DNA of 64,000 nucleotides. Origin: DATIYF01 sp035517775 (lineage in GTDB: Bacteria; Acidobacteriota; Terriglobia; Terriglobales; Acidobacteriaceae). Positions 8,876 through 17,871 of the stretch are shown one piece after another; within the stretch, counting starts at the first letter, position 1, and the number at the start of each line of letters is the position of its first letter. The position numbers and the translations under genes are program-made. Location: positions 1-64,000 of the forward strand of contig DATIYF010000026.1 in assembly GCA_035517775.1 (NCBI GenBank), written 5' to 3'. The notes below the pieces were generated by a model. It saw nothing but the letters and a program-made list of their open reading frames with translations. It searched no databases and had not been told where the DNA came from.

Positions 8876-10888
8876 GTGTCGAAGGAGGAAAGCAACTGCA
8901 GGCGTGATCGCGACCTCGGCCGCGACCTGGGAATGGACCGTCCCATCACTCGCCGTGATTTTCTCAACGGCATGGCCGTTGGCGTCGGAGGAGCATTTGC
9001 TACCGCCGCCCTTATACCCGGCTTCGCGCAGGAACTCGCGGCCGCCGGAAAGCTGCCGCAAGACGCGCCCGGCTACAACCCTGCGGCGCTCACGGGCATG
9101 CGCGGCGATCATCCCGGCTGCTTCGAGGTAGCGCACTCGCTGCGCGATGGCACCTTCTGGAAATCCGCCGGCGCCCCGGTCGAAACCCACGAGAGCTACG
9201 ACCTGGCGGTGGTTGGCGGTGGCCTGAGCGGTTTAGCCGCAGCCTACTTCTACCGCAAATATAATCCCGCCGCCCGCATTCTCATCCTTGATAATCACGA
9301 TGACTTCGGCGGTCACGCCAAGCGCAACGAATTCCGCCCCAATGGCCGCCTGCTTCTGGCCAACGGCGGCACCTACGCCATCGAATCGCCCTTCCCCTAC
9401 AGCCAAGAAGCCCGCGGCCTAATTACCGAGCTGGGCATTGATCCGCCCGCGCTCGAAGCCAAATGCGCCAACCGGGGCGTCTATCACGGCCTGCAGTCGG
9501 CCTGCTTTTTCGACAAAGAAACCTTCGGCGTAGACCGTCTGGTTACCGGCCAGCCGCAGCATGCTTTTTTTGGCGGGCCCCCGAGCTCGGGCTCATGGCC
9601 CGAGTTTCTCGCCAAAACTCCGCTGTCTCCCGAGACCCAGCGCGACATCGCTCGCATCGAGCAAGCTGAGGTGGATTACATGCCCGGCCTCTCGGAAGCG
9701 GAAAAGCGAGACCGGCTCTCCCGCATGAGCTACAAAGATTTCCTTTTGCAAATCATTAAAGCTCATCCCAAGGTCATTCCTTTTTATCAATCGCGCACTC
9801 ACGGACTCTACGGCGTCGGTATTGATGCCGTCCCCGCGCTCGATTGCTGGGCCATTTATTTTCCCGGTTTTCAGGGCATGAAGCTCCGCCGTGTGCCCGA
9901 AGGACGCTTGAGCTTTACCGCTCGCGGCGCCGCCACTCCCGATCAGGCGCCCTACTTCTTTCATTTTCCCGATGGCAACGCCTCCATCGCCCGCCTGCTC
10001 GTGCGCTCGCTGGTTCCCCGCTCCCTCCCCGGCCAGACCGCTGAAGATGTCGTCCTCGCCAAGGTGGATTACAGCCAACTCGATTCCGCCAAGTCTACGG
10101 TCAAAATTCGCCTGAGCAGCACCGTGGTCGGCGTGCGCCACGTCGGCGGGCATGACTCCACAGACCCGGCCTCGGCCAAGGAAGTCGAAATCATCTACGC
10201 CGCCGGCAAAAAAGCCTACAGAGTCCGCGCCAAGACGGCCGTGCTCGCCTGCTTCAACATGGTCATCCCGTATCTCTGCCCGCAGCTGCCCGCGAAGCAG
10301 AAGGAAGCTCTGCACTACGGAGTAAAAGTTCCCCTGGTTTACACCGCCGTGGCCATTCGCAACTGGAATTCTTTCCACACGCTTGGGATCCATAGCGTAA
10401 GCTGCCCCGGCATGTACCACGTCTCCTGCGATCTCGATTACGCCGTGAACATCGGCGGCTATGTTTCACCCACCGCGCCCGAAGAGCCGATTCTGGTGCG
10501 TATGCTGCGAACGCCCTGCCAGCCGGGCCTTTCCGCGCGCGACCAGCAGAAAGCCGGCCGCTACGATCTGCTGGCTACCAGTTTCGAGACTTTCGAGCGC
10601 AACCTTCGCGACCAGCTGGCGCGAGTGCTCTCTGATGGCGGCTTCGACCCGGCGCGCGATATTGACGCCATCACCGTCAATCGCTGGGCGCACGGCTACG
10701 CCTATGAATACAACCCGCTTTGGGACCCCGATTTTCCTCCCGGCGAGCAGCCTTGCGAGATTGCCCGCAAACGTTTCGGCCGCATCGCCATCGCCAACTC
10801 CGATGCCGCCGCGGCCGCCTACACCGACCAGGCCATAGATCAAGGCTACCGCGCCGTGCAGGAGTTGATCGAGGCCTGCCATGTCTGA
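8876..10888 (+). CDS. Tat-exported FAD-dependent oxidoreductase, spermidine dehydrogenase-like (copy 1)
   Basis: A 670-residue flavoprotein. Near the N-terminus is a twin-arginine signal, ITRRDFLNG, followed by a small hydrophobic stretch, so the folded FAD enzyme should be exported. The FAD-binding motif VVGGGLSGLAAAY lies at about residues 111-123, followed by a DNHDDFGGHA segment that is repeated in the next gene. The layout fits spermidine dehydrogenase-like amine oxidoreductases; the real substrate is unknown. The start is uncertain: GTG 8876 is used here, ATG 8933 is possible. The stop overlaps the next ATG by 8 bases, so translation is probably coupled. Confidence 0.8.
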   Translation: MSKEESNCRRDRDLGRDLGMDRPITRRDFLNGMAVGVGGAFATAALIPGFAQELAAAGKLPQDAPGYNPAALTGMRGDHPGCFEVAHSLRDGTFWKSAGAPVETHESYDLAVVGGGLSGLAAAYFYRKYNPAARILILDNHDDFGGHAKRNEFRPNGRLLLANGGTYAIESPFPYSQEARGLITELGIDPPALEAKCANRGVYHGLQSACFFDKETFGVDRLVTGQPQHAFFGGPPSSGSWPEFLAKTPLSPETQRDIARIEQAEVDYMPGLSEAEKRDRLSRMSYKDFLLQIIKAHPKVIPFYQSRTHGLYGVGIDAVPALDCWAIYFPGFQGMKLRRVPEGRLSFTARGAATPDQAPYFFHFPDGNASIARLLVRSLVPRSLPGQTAEDVVLAKVDYSQLDSAKSTVKIRLSSTVVGVRHVGGHDSTDPASAKEVEIIYAAGKKAYRVRAKTAVLACFNMVIPYLCPQLPAKQKEALHYGVKVPLVYTAVAIRNWNSFHTLGIHSVSCPGMYHVSCDLDYAVNIGGYVSPTAPEEPILVRMLRTPCQPGLSARDQQKAGRYDLLATSFETFERNLRDQLARVLSDGGFDPARDIDAITVNRWAHGYAYEYNPLWDPDFPPGEQPCEIARKRFGRIAIANSDAAAAAYTDQAIDQGYRAVQELIEACHV

Positions 10889-12836
10889 TTCGCGCGGGCG
10901 CGAGCTGGGCATGCATCGGCCCATCACCCGCCGCGATTTCATGGATGGCGTTGCCATGGCGATTGGCGGCGCCATGCTGCCATCGACGCAGCTCGAAGCC
11001 CTGGCTGGCTTCCCCGAAGCGCAAAACAAGTCCGGGTACGATCCCCCGATCCTGACCGGCCTCCGCGGCAGCCAGCCCGGCTCCTTCGAAGCCGCTCACA
11101 GTCTGCGCGATGGCGCATTCTGGCAAAGCGCCGGCAAGCCGATTGACACCAAAGAAACCTACGACCTGATCATCGTTGGCGCGGGCATCAGCGGGCTTTC
11201 CGCCGCGCACTTCTTCCATGAGCGCGCCGGCAACTCGGCGCGAATTCTGATTCTCGACAATCACGACGACTTCGGCGGCCACGCCCGCCGCGATGAATTC
11301 CACCTCGGCGGACGGCTTCAGCTGCTCAACGGCGGGACTATGCTCATAGACAGTCCCACTCCCTACAGCCGCGAAGCCGACGGCCTTCTCAAAAAACTGG
11401 GGATTGATCCACCCAAGCTGCAGGCGCAGTGTGCCGATCCCGGCTTCTACGACCGGCTTGGCCTCCAACCCGGCATATTCTTCGACAAAGAAACGTTCGG
11501 CGCCGATCGCCTGGTGGTCGGCATGCCTGGCCCGCGTGGCGAGGACGACCACGCCAAAACCAAACCCTCGCCCTCCTGGGCCGAATTCCTCGCTAAAACC
11601 CCGCTCTCGCCCGAAGCGCAACGCGACATCGTTCGCCTCGAAGAAGGTCACCAGGATTACCTGCCCGGCCTCACCTCAGCGGAAAAGAAAGATCGCCTCT
11701 GGCGCATCAGCTACAAGGATTTTCTGCTGAAAATGGCGAAGGTGAATCCCGGCGTCGTTCCCTTCTACCAGCGCCGCACTCACTACGAGTGGGGCGTGGG
11801 TATTGATGCCGAATCCGCCCTGGACTGCTGGACCCACGGCCTGCCCGGCTTCCAGGGCATGAATCTGGACCGCACCCCCACCCGCCACATGAGCTACTCG
11901 GCGGCCGGCTATCTGCAAGGCGGCTCTTACGAATTTCACTTTCCTGATGGCAACGCTTCCATTGCCCGCCTGCTCGTGCGCGAGCTCATTCCCCAAGCTA
12001 TGCCCGACGGCACCGCCGAAGACGTCGTCACCGCGCAGGCCGATTACTCGCAGCTCGACCGCTCCGGCCCCGTCCGCATTCGACTAAGCAGCACCGTCGT
12101 CGGCGTGCGCAATCTTCCCGATGCTTCCTCCGCGCGCGAGGTGGAAGTCACATACACCAGCGGCAAGCAGCTTTTCAGCGTGCGCGCCAAGGCCTGTGTG
12201 CTCGCCTGCTGGAACATGATGATTCCCTTCCTCTGCCCCGACATGCCGGAAAAGCAGAAGCAGGCGCTGCATTATCTGGTGAAGGTCCCGCTGGTTTATA
12301 CCAGCGTTGGCATCCGCAACTGGAGCTCGTTCCAGAAGCTTGGCGTCTCGAACATCGCGGCGCCCGGCGCGTATTGGCTGGGCGTGAACCTGAACTGGGC
12401 GGTCAACATCGGCAAATATAAGAGTCCCGCGTCACCCCAAGAAGCCATCTTGCTTTTTCTTTCCCGCACTCCCTGCCAGCCCGGCCTGCCGCCGCGCGAG
12501 CAGCAGAAAGCCGGCCGCTACGAATTGCTCGCCACCAGCTTCGCCGATTTCGAGCGCACTCTTCGCGATCAGCTTCTGCGCACCCTGGGCGCAGGCGGCT
12601 TCGACCCCGCGCGTGACATCGAAGCCATCACCGTCAACCGCTGGCCACACGGCTACGGCTACGAATACAACCCTCTCTTCGATCCTGACTGGCCCGAAGC
12701 CGAACGTCCCAACGTCATCGGACGGCAGCCCTTCGGGCGCATCACCATCGCCAATACCGACTCCGGCGCGACCGCTTACACCGATGTCGCCATCAATCAG
12801 GCCTACCGGGCGGTGCAGGAGCTTACGGGCCGTTGA
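10881..12836 (+). CDS. Tat-exported FAD-dependent oxidoreductase, spermidine dehydrogenase-like (copy 2)
   Basis: A 651-residue paralogue of the preceding gene, overlapping its stop by 8 bases (ATGTCTGA). It keeps the same order of landmarks: the Tat signal ITRRDFMDG, the FAD motif IVGAGISGLSAAHF, the shared block NHDDFGGHA, FHFPDGNASIARLLVR and RIRLSSTVVGVR, and the C-terminal ITVNRWPHGYGYEYNPL. The tandem, overlapping arrangement suggests an old local duplication and joint expression, possibly as a heterodimer or two enzymes of different specificity. The Tat signal indicates periplasmic location. The substrate is not known. Confidence 0.8.
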   Translation: MSDSRGRELGMHRPITRRDFMDGVAMAIGGAMLPSTQLEALAGFPEAQNKSGYDPPILTGLRGSQPGSFEAAHSLRDGAFWQSAGKPIDTKETYDLIIVGAGISGLSAAHFFHERAGNSARILILDNHDDFGGHARRDEFHLGGRLQLLNGGTMLIDSPTPYSREADGLLKKLGIDPPKLQAQCADPGFYDRLGLQPGIFFDKETFGADRLVVGMPGPRGEDDHAKTKPSPSWAEFLAKTPLSPEAQRDIVRLEEGHQDYLPGLTSAEKKDRLWRISYKDFLLKMAKVNPGVVPFYQRRTHYEWGVGIDAESALDCWTHGLPGFQGMNLDRTPTRHMSYSAAGYLQGGSYEFHFPDGNASIARLLVRELIPQAMPDGTAEDVVTAQADYSQLDRSGPVRIRLSSTVVGVRNLPDASSAREVEVTYTSGKQLFSVRAKACVLACWNMMIPFLCPDMPEKQKQALHYLVKVPLVYTSVGIRNWSSFQKLGVSNIAAPGAYWLGVNLNWAVNIGKYKSPASPQEAILLFLSRTPCQPGLPPREQQKAGRYELLATSFADFERTLRDQLLRTLGAGGFDPARDIEAITVNRWPHGYGYEYNPLFDPDWPEAERPNVIGRQPFGRITIANTDSGATAYTDVAINQAYRAVQELTGR

Positions 12837-12885
12837 TACTTGACCATGTGGAGTCAACCCCTGGTTGCCTCAGCGCAGCTCGGAA

Positions 12886-13389
12886 TCACGCTTCTTTGGC
12901 CTTCAACTTCTTTGACTTCTCTTCCACGCCCTGGGCCAGTTTTTTTTTGTGGGCGGTCAGCTTCTGGGCAAGCGAGGCGTCTGATCCCGCAATAATCTGC
13001 GCCGCCAGAATTCCTGCGTTCGTAGCTCCCGGCTTGCCGATCGCAACCGTCGCTACCGGAATGCCTGCCGGCATCTGCACCGTCGCCAGCAACGAATCCA
13101 TTCCTTGCAGCGAAGTGGAGGGAATCGGCACCCCGATCACCGGTAGCGTGGTGTGCGCCGCGATCACGCCGGCCAAGTGCGCCGCCCCGCCCGCGCCCGC
13201 TATGATCACGCGAACGCCGCGTTCCGCTGCCTTGCGCGCATAGTCTGCCGTGCGATCGGGAGAACGATGCGCTGAGGTCACGTCTATTTCGTAGGCAATG
13301 CCAAAACCCTCCAGCGCTTTGCCCGCTTCCCGCATGATCTCCAGGTCGGAGTCACTGCCCATCACAATTGAAACCACCGGCTTGCTCAT
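12886..13389 (-). CDS. purE: 5-(carboxyamino)imidazole ribonucleotide mutase
   Basis: PurE converts N5-CAIR to CAIR in cytosolic purine synthesis. The 167-residue protein carries the family signatures VVSIVMGSDSDLEIM at the N-terminus, SAHRSPDR (with the catalytic His) and GAGGAAHLAGV, and later LPVIGVP. The length is normal; the C-terminal tail is lysine-rich. It is last in a minus-strand group after purD and a small membrane protein gene. purK, its usual partner, is not in this window. Confidence 0.96.
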   Translation of the reverse strand: MSKPVVSIVMGSDSDLEIMREAGKALEGFGIAYEIDVTSAHRSPDRTADYARKAAERGVRVIIAGAGGAAHLAGVIAAHTTLPVIGVPIPSTSLQGMDSLLATVQMPAGIPVATVAIGKPGATNAGILAAQIIAGSDASLAQKLTAHKKKLAQGVEEKSKKLKAKEA

Positions 13390-13433
13390 GAGTTCCGTTT
13401 GTCTCCTTTAGACCGATACTGCAACTCGCGATC

Positions 13434-13628
13434 CTAACCGCGCCGCCTGAGCCTGACCAACATCAGGAAGTTCGCCAGGGCGACGCCCAGCCCCATACCT
13501 GCTGCAAGCAGCGCCACTATCTGCACCGCCCGAACGTGCTCTGCGCCCGGCGTTCGCAAGAAAGCTCCAAAGCCCAGCACGACCGCCAGCAACCCGCCTA
13601 CCATGCTCCTGCGAAGCCTCTCTTCCAT
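13434..13628 (-). CDS. Small two-helix membrane protein
   Basis: A 64-residue protein with two hydrophobic segments separated by a short polar turn containing HVRAVQ, and a basic C-terminus (RLRRRG), so both ends are probably cytoplasmic. The frame is open 6 codons further upstream, but GGAGGG lies 4 bases before the ATG at 13628, which settles the start. It lies between purD and purE on the same strand with gaps of about 35-45 bases, so it is probably in their transcript. The function is unknown. Confidence 0.6.
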   Translation of the reverse strand: MEERLRRSMVGGLLAVVLGFGAFLRTPGAEHVRAVQIVALLAAGMGLGVALANFLMLVRLRRRG

Positions 13629-13663
13629 AGGCCCTCCGAGCAGCAAATGATCGAAGCCGAATG

Positions 13664-14938
13664 CTAACCCTTCTTCAGAGCCCGCGCGGCAATATCTTTG
13701 CGGTAATGCGCCCCTTCGAACCCGATTCTTCCCACCGCCTCGTACGCCAATCCAACTGCCGACTGCAGGTCGGCGCCCCGGGCCGTCACTCCCAGCACAC
13801 GTCCTCCTGCGGTGTAATAGCCGCCATCGCGGCTGGTAGTGCCGGCGTGAAATACCTTCACGCCCGCCAGGCTGCCCGCCTCTTCGAGTCCAATGATTCT
13901 CTTTCCCGCCTCATAAGTTCCCGGATATCCTCCCGAGGCCATCACCACGCACACCGCCGCGTCCTGCGACCACTTGAAATCTCCCTCACTCACTCGGCCT
14001 TCGATCGAGGCCTCGAGCGCCTCGGCCAGGTCGCTCTCCAGCCGCATCAGTATCGCCTGCGTTTCCGGATCGCCGAAGCGGCAGTTGAACTCCAGCACCA
14101 TGGGTCCGCGCGCCGTCATCATCAGGCCGCAATAGAGCACGCCCCTGTATTCGGCGCCTTCTTCCTTCATGCCCGCGACCACCGGACGCGCCACGTGGGC
14201 AAGCAGCCAGTCGCGCATCTGAGTATCCAGAATTTCAGGTGTGGAATAGGCGCCCATGCCGCCGGTGTTCGGCCCGGTATCACCGTCGCCCACGCGCTTG
14301 TGGTCCTGCGCGGCCACCAGCGGCGCCAGGCGCTCGCCATCCGTCAGCACCAGAAACGAGAGCTCCTCGCCTTGCAGGCATTCCTCCAGCACTACCCGCG
14401 ATCCCGCCTCGCCCACCATTTTTCCGCTGAGCATCTCGCCCGCCACCGACGCCGCTTCTTCCTTGGTCTTGCAGATCACCACGCCTTTGCCGGCGGCCAA
14501 TCCGTCCGCCTTCACCACCAGCGGCGCATGAAAGTGGGCCAGCGCTTCGCGCACTTCTTCGGAGGAATTGCAGATCGCATAATGCGCGGTGGGAATGTGG
14601 TGGCGCTGCATGAACTCCTTGGCGAAGCTTTTGCTCGATTCCAGTTGGGCGGCTGCTTTCGTCGGCCCGAAAATGCGCAATCCGCGCCGCGTAAACTCAT
14701 CTACCACGCCCAACTGCAGCGGCAACTCCGGCCCCACCACCGTCAACTCAGGCTGCAGGCGGTGCGCCAGCGCCAGCAGCGAGTCCACGCTCTTCACGTC
14801 TCCCGCCAGGCACTCCGCCTCATCGGCAATGCCCCCGTTTCCAGGCGCGCAATACACCTTCTCCACCCGCGGCGACTGGCGCAACTTCCATACCAGCGCA
14901 TGCTCCCTGCCGCCTCCGCCTATGACCAGGACTTTCAT
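13664..14938 (-). CDS. purD: Phosphoribosylamine-glycine ligase (GAR synthetase)
   Basis: PurD joins glycine to phosphoribosylamine using ATP, the second step of purine synthesis. The 424-residue protein starts with the typical MKVLVIGGGGREHALVWKL and has the ATP-grasp region with LVVKADGLAAGKGV, the GPNTGGMGAYS motif and the FNCRFGDPETQ metal/ATP site. The length is normal. It is first in a minus-strand group with the small membrane protein and purE. TATGGT (read from 14953 to 14948) sits only 9 bases before the ATG and no Shine-Dalgarno is visible, so the message may be leaderless. A long plus-strand frame over it is antisense noise. Confidence 0.96.
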   Translation of the reverse strand: MKVLVIGGGGREHALVWKLRQSPRVEKVYCAPGNGGIADEAECLAGDVKSVDSLLALAHRLQPELTVVGPELPLQLGVVDEFTRRGLRIFGPTKAAAQLESSKSFAKEFMQRHHIPTAHYAICNSSEEVREALAHFHAPLVVKADGLAAGKGVVICKTKEEAASVAGEMLSGKMVGEAGSRVVLEECLQGEELSFLVLTDGERLAPLVAAQDHKRVGDGDTGPNTGGMGAYSTPEILDTQMRDWLLAHVARPVVAGMKEEGAEYRGVLYCGLMMTARGPMVLEFNCRFGDPETQAILMRLESDLAEALEASIEGRVSEGDFKWSQDAAVCVVMASGGYPGTYEAGKRIIGLEEAGSLAGVKVFHAGTTSRDGGYYTAGGRVLGVTARGADLQSAVGLAYEAVGRIGFEGAHYRKDIAARALKKG

Positions 14939-15040
14939 AGCTTGGGAACCATAAGGTTAGGGGCGGAAAGGAACCGATGTCAAACCCATGGATCCATCGC
15001 AACGGCGAGCCTCCATCGGCCGCCCCTCGCGCCATTTTCT

Positions 15041-15056
15041 GTTAACTACGCTTAAC
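15041..15056 (+). promoter_or_regulatory. Palindromic operator upstream of the DtxR/MntR-type regulator
   Basis: GTTAACTACGCTTAAC is an inverted repeat (GTTAA, 6-base spacer, TTAAC). It lies directly before the TATAAT at 15061-15066, in the position of the -35/-10 spacer. A closely similar palindrome precedes the Nramp gene at 15743. The pairing suggests autoregulation by the adjacent metal-responsive repressor; binding itself is inference. Confidence 0.65.
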
Positions 15057-15060
15057 CCCG

Positions 15061-15066
15061 TATAAT
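15061..15066 (+). promoter_or_regulatory. -10 element of the metal regulator gene
   Basis: A perfect TATAAT ends 8 bases before the ATG at 15075, and the bases between contain no Shine-Dalgarno. Transcription would begin at about 15073, giving an essentially leaderless mRNA. The palindrome at 15041-15056 abuts it. Confidence 0.55.
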
Positions 15067-15074
15067 GTCCGTAG

Positions 15075-15743
15075 ATGATCACTGTCTCCAAAGAGGACTA
15101 TCTCAAGGCCATCCTGGAAGCCGAGAGTGAAGGCGAAACCGTGATTTCCGCCACCCTGGCACACTGGCTCTCGGTTTCTCCGCCCGCGGTCACCATGGCC
15201 TTGCGCCGGCTCAAGAAGGATGGTCTGGTGCGCGTGCATACCGATGGCCACGTGAGCCTGACCGCCGCCGGCCGCAAGATCGCGCGCCACCTCAGCTTGC
15301 GGCATCATCTTATCGAGCGCATGTTGTCGGAAATTTTCGGCATGGAGTGGTACAAAGTCCACGACGAGGCCGAGCGCCTGGAGCACGCCGTCTCCCCTGA
15401 TTTCGAAGCGAAGCTGCTGGCCCGCCTGGGCCGCGGCGGGGCCTGTCCCCACGGCAATTTGAGCGAGCGCGAAAGCCCCGCCAGCCGGCGCCGCCGCGGC
15501 CTGGCGCTTTTGACCGACGCCGAAGTGGGCAAGACCTATCGCGTAAGCGGCATTTACGAGCGCGACCGCCGCCTGCTGGAATTTCTGGAAGAGCGCGGCA
15601 TCCGGCCCGGCGCCCGGCTCGGCCTACTCGAGCGCAACTACGACAACACCCTATCCATCCGCACCGCCTCCGGGCACACCATCCTCGGCCGCTCCGCCGC
15701 CGATAAAATCTGGCTTTCCCACCCATCGCATGATCTGCTATAG
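15075..15743 (+). CDS. DtxR/MntR-family metal-dependent transcriptional repressor
   Basis: A 222-residue regulator with three DtxR-like parts. Residues 1-65 form a winged helix (ISATLAHWLSVSPPAVTMALRRL). Residues about 66-140 form the dimerisation/metal domain with HLIERML, WYKVHDEAERLEHAVS and CPHGN, which match metal ligands of DtxR. The C-terminal FeoA/SH3-like domain (about 150-222) includes RVSGIYERDRRLLEFL. With Mn(II) or Fe(II) bound, such proteins repress metal uptake genes. The Nramp transporter gene lies immediately downstream, and both genes are preceded by the same kind of GTTAAC palindrome. Manganese as effector is inferred from the neighbour; the SH3-like domain is more like DtxR/IdeR. 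Confidence 0.9.
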   Translation: MITVSKEDYLKAILEAESEGETVISATLAHWLSVSPPAVTMALRRLKKDGLVRVHTDGHVSLTAAGRKIARHLSLRHHLIERMLSEIFGMEWYKVHDEAERLEHAVSPDFEAKLLARLGRGGACPHGNLSERESPASRRRRGLALLTDAEVGKTYRVSGIYERDRRLLEFLEERGIRPGARLGLLERNYDNTLSIRTASGHTILGRSAADKIWLSHPSHDLL

Positions 15744-15758
15744 TTAACCACGGTTAAC
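15743..15758 (+). promoter_or_regulatory. Palindromic operator upstream of the Nramp transporter
   Basis: GTTAACCACGGTTAAC consists of two exact 7-base inverted arms (GTTAACC / GGTTAAC) around a 2-base centre. It overlaps the extended -10 element TGCTATAGT (15736-15744) and the last base of the regulator's stop codon, so a repressor bound here would block polymerase. It matches the operator-like palindrome at 15041-15056. Confidence 0.7.
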
Positions 15759-15793
15759 CTTCGCCGCTACACCTTAGTTAGCACTTGTGGGCC

Positions 15794-17197
15794 ATGGCAG
15801 ACAGGCAAATCAACTTAACCCCGCCCCCACGCTCCGCCAGCCATGTGTCGCTGGAAGGCGTGCACAGCTCGGTTGCGGTACCCCACCACCAGGCTGGCTT
15901 CTGGGAGCAGTGGCGTGCCTTCGTTGGCCCCGCCATTCTGGTCAGCGTCGGCTACATGGATCCCGGCAACTGGGGAACCGACCTGCAAGGCGGCGCCCAG
16001 TTCAAGTACGGGCTTTTGTGGGTGGTCGGGGTTGCCAGCCTGATGGCCATCTTCATGCAGGTGATCGCCGCCCGCCTCGGCGTCGTGGCCGGAAAAGATC
16101 TTGCTCAGTGCTGCCGTGATTGGTATCCCAAATGGACTCGCTGGCCCAACTGGCTGTTGAGCGAAATTGCCATCGGCGCCTGCGACTTGGCTGAGGTGCT
16201 GGGCAGCGCCGTCGCCCTTAACTTGCTCTTCCACGTTCCGCTTTTGTGGGCGGTCATCATCACCGGCCTGGACGTGCTGCTGCTTCTCGGCTTGCAGCGT
16301 TTCGGCATGCGGACCATCGAAGCGGTGGTTCTGCTTCTGGTGGCCACCATCTCGGTCTGCTATTTCATCGAAATCTTCGTCCTTCCCCAGACCCAACCCA
16401 GCTTTCTGGAGATGGGCCACGCGATGATCCTGCCCAGCCTCCGCGAGGCGGGAATGCTATATGTTGCCATCGGCATCATCGGCGCGACCGTAATGCCACA
16501 TAACCTCTACCTGCACTCCGCGCTCGTCCAAAGCCGCAAGCTGCAAAAAGACGAGCTTTCCATCCGCAGCGCGCTTCGTTTCAACACGATTGATTCCGTG
16601 GTGGCGTTAATGGTGGCGTTTTTCGTGAACGCCGCCATTCTGGTGCTCGCCGCCATGGTGTTCTACGGCAAGCACAGCGTCACGGTACCGGGCGGCCACC
16701 TCATCACCTTCAGCCCCGCGAGCGACTGGATTCGCGTCGCTTATCTCACCCTCGCGCCCTTATTAGGCGCGGTGATCGCGAGCACCTTGTTTGCCGTCGC
16801 CCTTTTGGCCAGCGGCCAAAGCAGCACCATCACCGGAACGCTCGCCGGCCAGGTGGTGATGGAAGGCTTCATGCACTGGCGCATCAAGCCCTGGGTGCGG
16901 CGCCTGATTACGCGCTCTCTGGCCATTCTGCCGGCGGTTTTGATCATCGGAGTGCGGGGCGAGAGCAGCGTCACTGATCTGCTCACCTTGAGTCAGGTGG
17001 TGCTGGCCTTGCAACTCCCATTCGCCATGTTTCCGCTCTTGCACTTTACAAGTTCGGAAAGGCGCATGGGCAAGTGGCGGAATGGCTGGTTCCTCCTGCT
17101 GGCCGGCTGGGGCAGTGCTATCTTGATCACGGCCATGGACATCTATGGCCTGCCCGATTCGATCAGGGCCGCCTGGCAGGTCATTGTTGGGCGCTGA
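15794..17197 (+). CDS. mntH: Nramp-family divalent metal (Mn2+/Fe2+) transporter
   Basis: A 467-residue integral membrane protein with about 11-12 hydrophobic segments. The Nramp hallmarks are present: GYMDPGNWGTDLQGG in TM1, with the metal-binding DPGN, and IGATVMPHNLYLHS in TM6, with the metal-binding MPH. The family imports Mn2+ or Fe2+ with protons. The frame is open to TTG 15785, but the ATG at 15794 is the more natural start; neither has a clear ribosome binding site. It lies just after a DtxR/MntR-type regulator and behind a perfect GTTAAC palindrome, so metal-dependent repression is likely. Confidence 0.92.
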   Translation: MADRQINLTPPPRSASHVSLEGVHSSVAVPHHQAGFWEQWRAFVGPAILVSVGYMDPGNWGTDLQGGAQFKYGLLWVVGVASLMAIFMQVIAARLGVVAGKDLAQCCRDWYPKWTRWPNWLLSEIAIGACDLAEVLGSAVALNLLFHVPLLWAVIITGLDVLLLLGLQRFGMRTIEAVVLLLVATISVCYFIEIFVLPQTQPSFLEMGHAMILPSLREAGMLYVAIGIIGATVMPHNLYLHSALVQSRKLQKDELSIRSALRFNTIDSVVALMVAFFVNAAILVLAAMVFYGKHSVTVPGGHLITFSPASDWIRVAYLTLAPLLGAVIASTLFAVALLASGQSSTITGTLAGQVVMEGFMHWRIKPWVRRLITRSLAILPAVLIIGVRGESSVTDLLTLSQVVLALQLPFAMFPLLHFTSSERRMGKWRNGWFLLLAGWGSAILITAMDIYGLPDSIRAAWQVIVGR

Positions 17198-17229
17198 CCC
17201 GATACTCGCAATGCGGAAGCATAGAGGCT

Positions 17230-17646
17230 ATGTACAACATCATTCTGGTGACGCTCGATGGCACCCCGACTGATCGGGCCATCATTGAGCACGTAAAGCA
17301 GCTTGCCAAACTGGCGCACAGCCGCGTGGTGTTGCTGCACGTGGCGGATGGCTGGGCCGCCAGAACTTATGGCCCCGATGCCGTGAGCCCCGAGATCGCC
17401 GAAGACACGGCCTATCTCCAGAAGGTCCGAGATGAATTTCAGTCGGAAGGGATTCCCAGCGAAGCCGAACTGGCATACGGCGAGCCTTCGAAAGAGATCA
17501 TTAAATGGGTGCAGCAAAAAGGGTGTGATCTGGTGGCGATGAGCACTCATGGTCATCGCTTTCTTGCCGATGTATTTCTTGGCACGACCGCCAGCCGGGT
17601 ACAGCACAGCATCAGCGCGCCCGTCCTGCTGCTGCGTGCGAAATAG
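17230..17646 (+). CDS. Universal stress protein (UspA family)
   Basis: A 138-residue single-domain protein: N-terminal strand NIILVTLDGTPTD, the central VVLLHVADGW, and the C-terminal DLVAMSTHGHRFLADVFLG ... VLLLR characteristic of Usp folds. The ATP-binding G-2X-G-9X-G pattern is only partly kept (GHRFLADVFLGTT), so nucleotide binding is uncertain. The frame is open far upstream into mntH, but ATG 17230, 32 bases after the mntH stop, fits the family N-terminus. It may share the mntH transcript. Confidence 0.85.
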   Translation: MYNIILVTLDGTPTDRAIIEHVKQLAKLAHSRVVLLHVADGWAARTYGPDAVSPEIAEDTAYLQKVRDEFQSEGIPSEAELAYGEPSKEIIKWVQQKGCDLVAMSTHGHRFLADVFLGTTASRVQHSISAPVLLLRAK

Positions 17647-17871
17647 AAGCTATAAGTTTGTCGGCGCCTTCTGAGAACGGAAACTGATTCCTGAGACTGC
17701 AGGGAAGAATTAAGCGTACGAACTGAGAACCGAATTCTCGCAGCGCAAAGATAAAGGCGCGAGAGCTCAAGCCCATGGAAGAATCGGCAACGCCAGGGCC
17801 GGCCGTAGTGCTACGCGATGGAATTCATTTCAAACGCGCGTGAGCGCCTCAGCAGGCGGGACGCCAGGGCT
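17647..17871. repeat. Intergenic segment with CTGAGAAC-type low-complexity repeats
   Basis: Contains variants of GAGAACGGAAACTGATTC and ACTGAGAACCGAATTCTC, related to a segment at 54358-54392 (CAGTTCTCAGTAGCCGGTTC). These look like members of a dispersed intergenic repeat rather than a gene. Confidence 0.4.

Noticed and set aside
13661..15055. 464-residue plus-strand open frame over purD
   Set aside because: purD on the other strand has all its motifs; the plus frame is His/Arg/Gln-rich noise.
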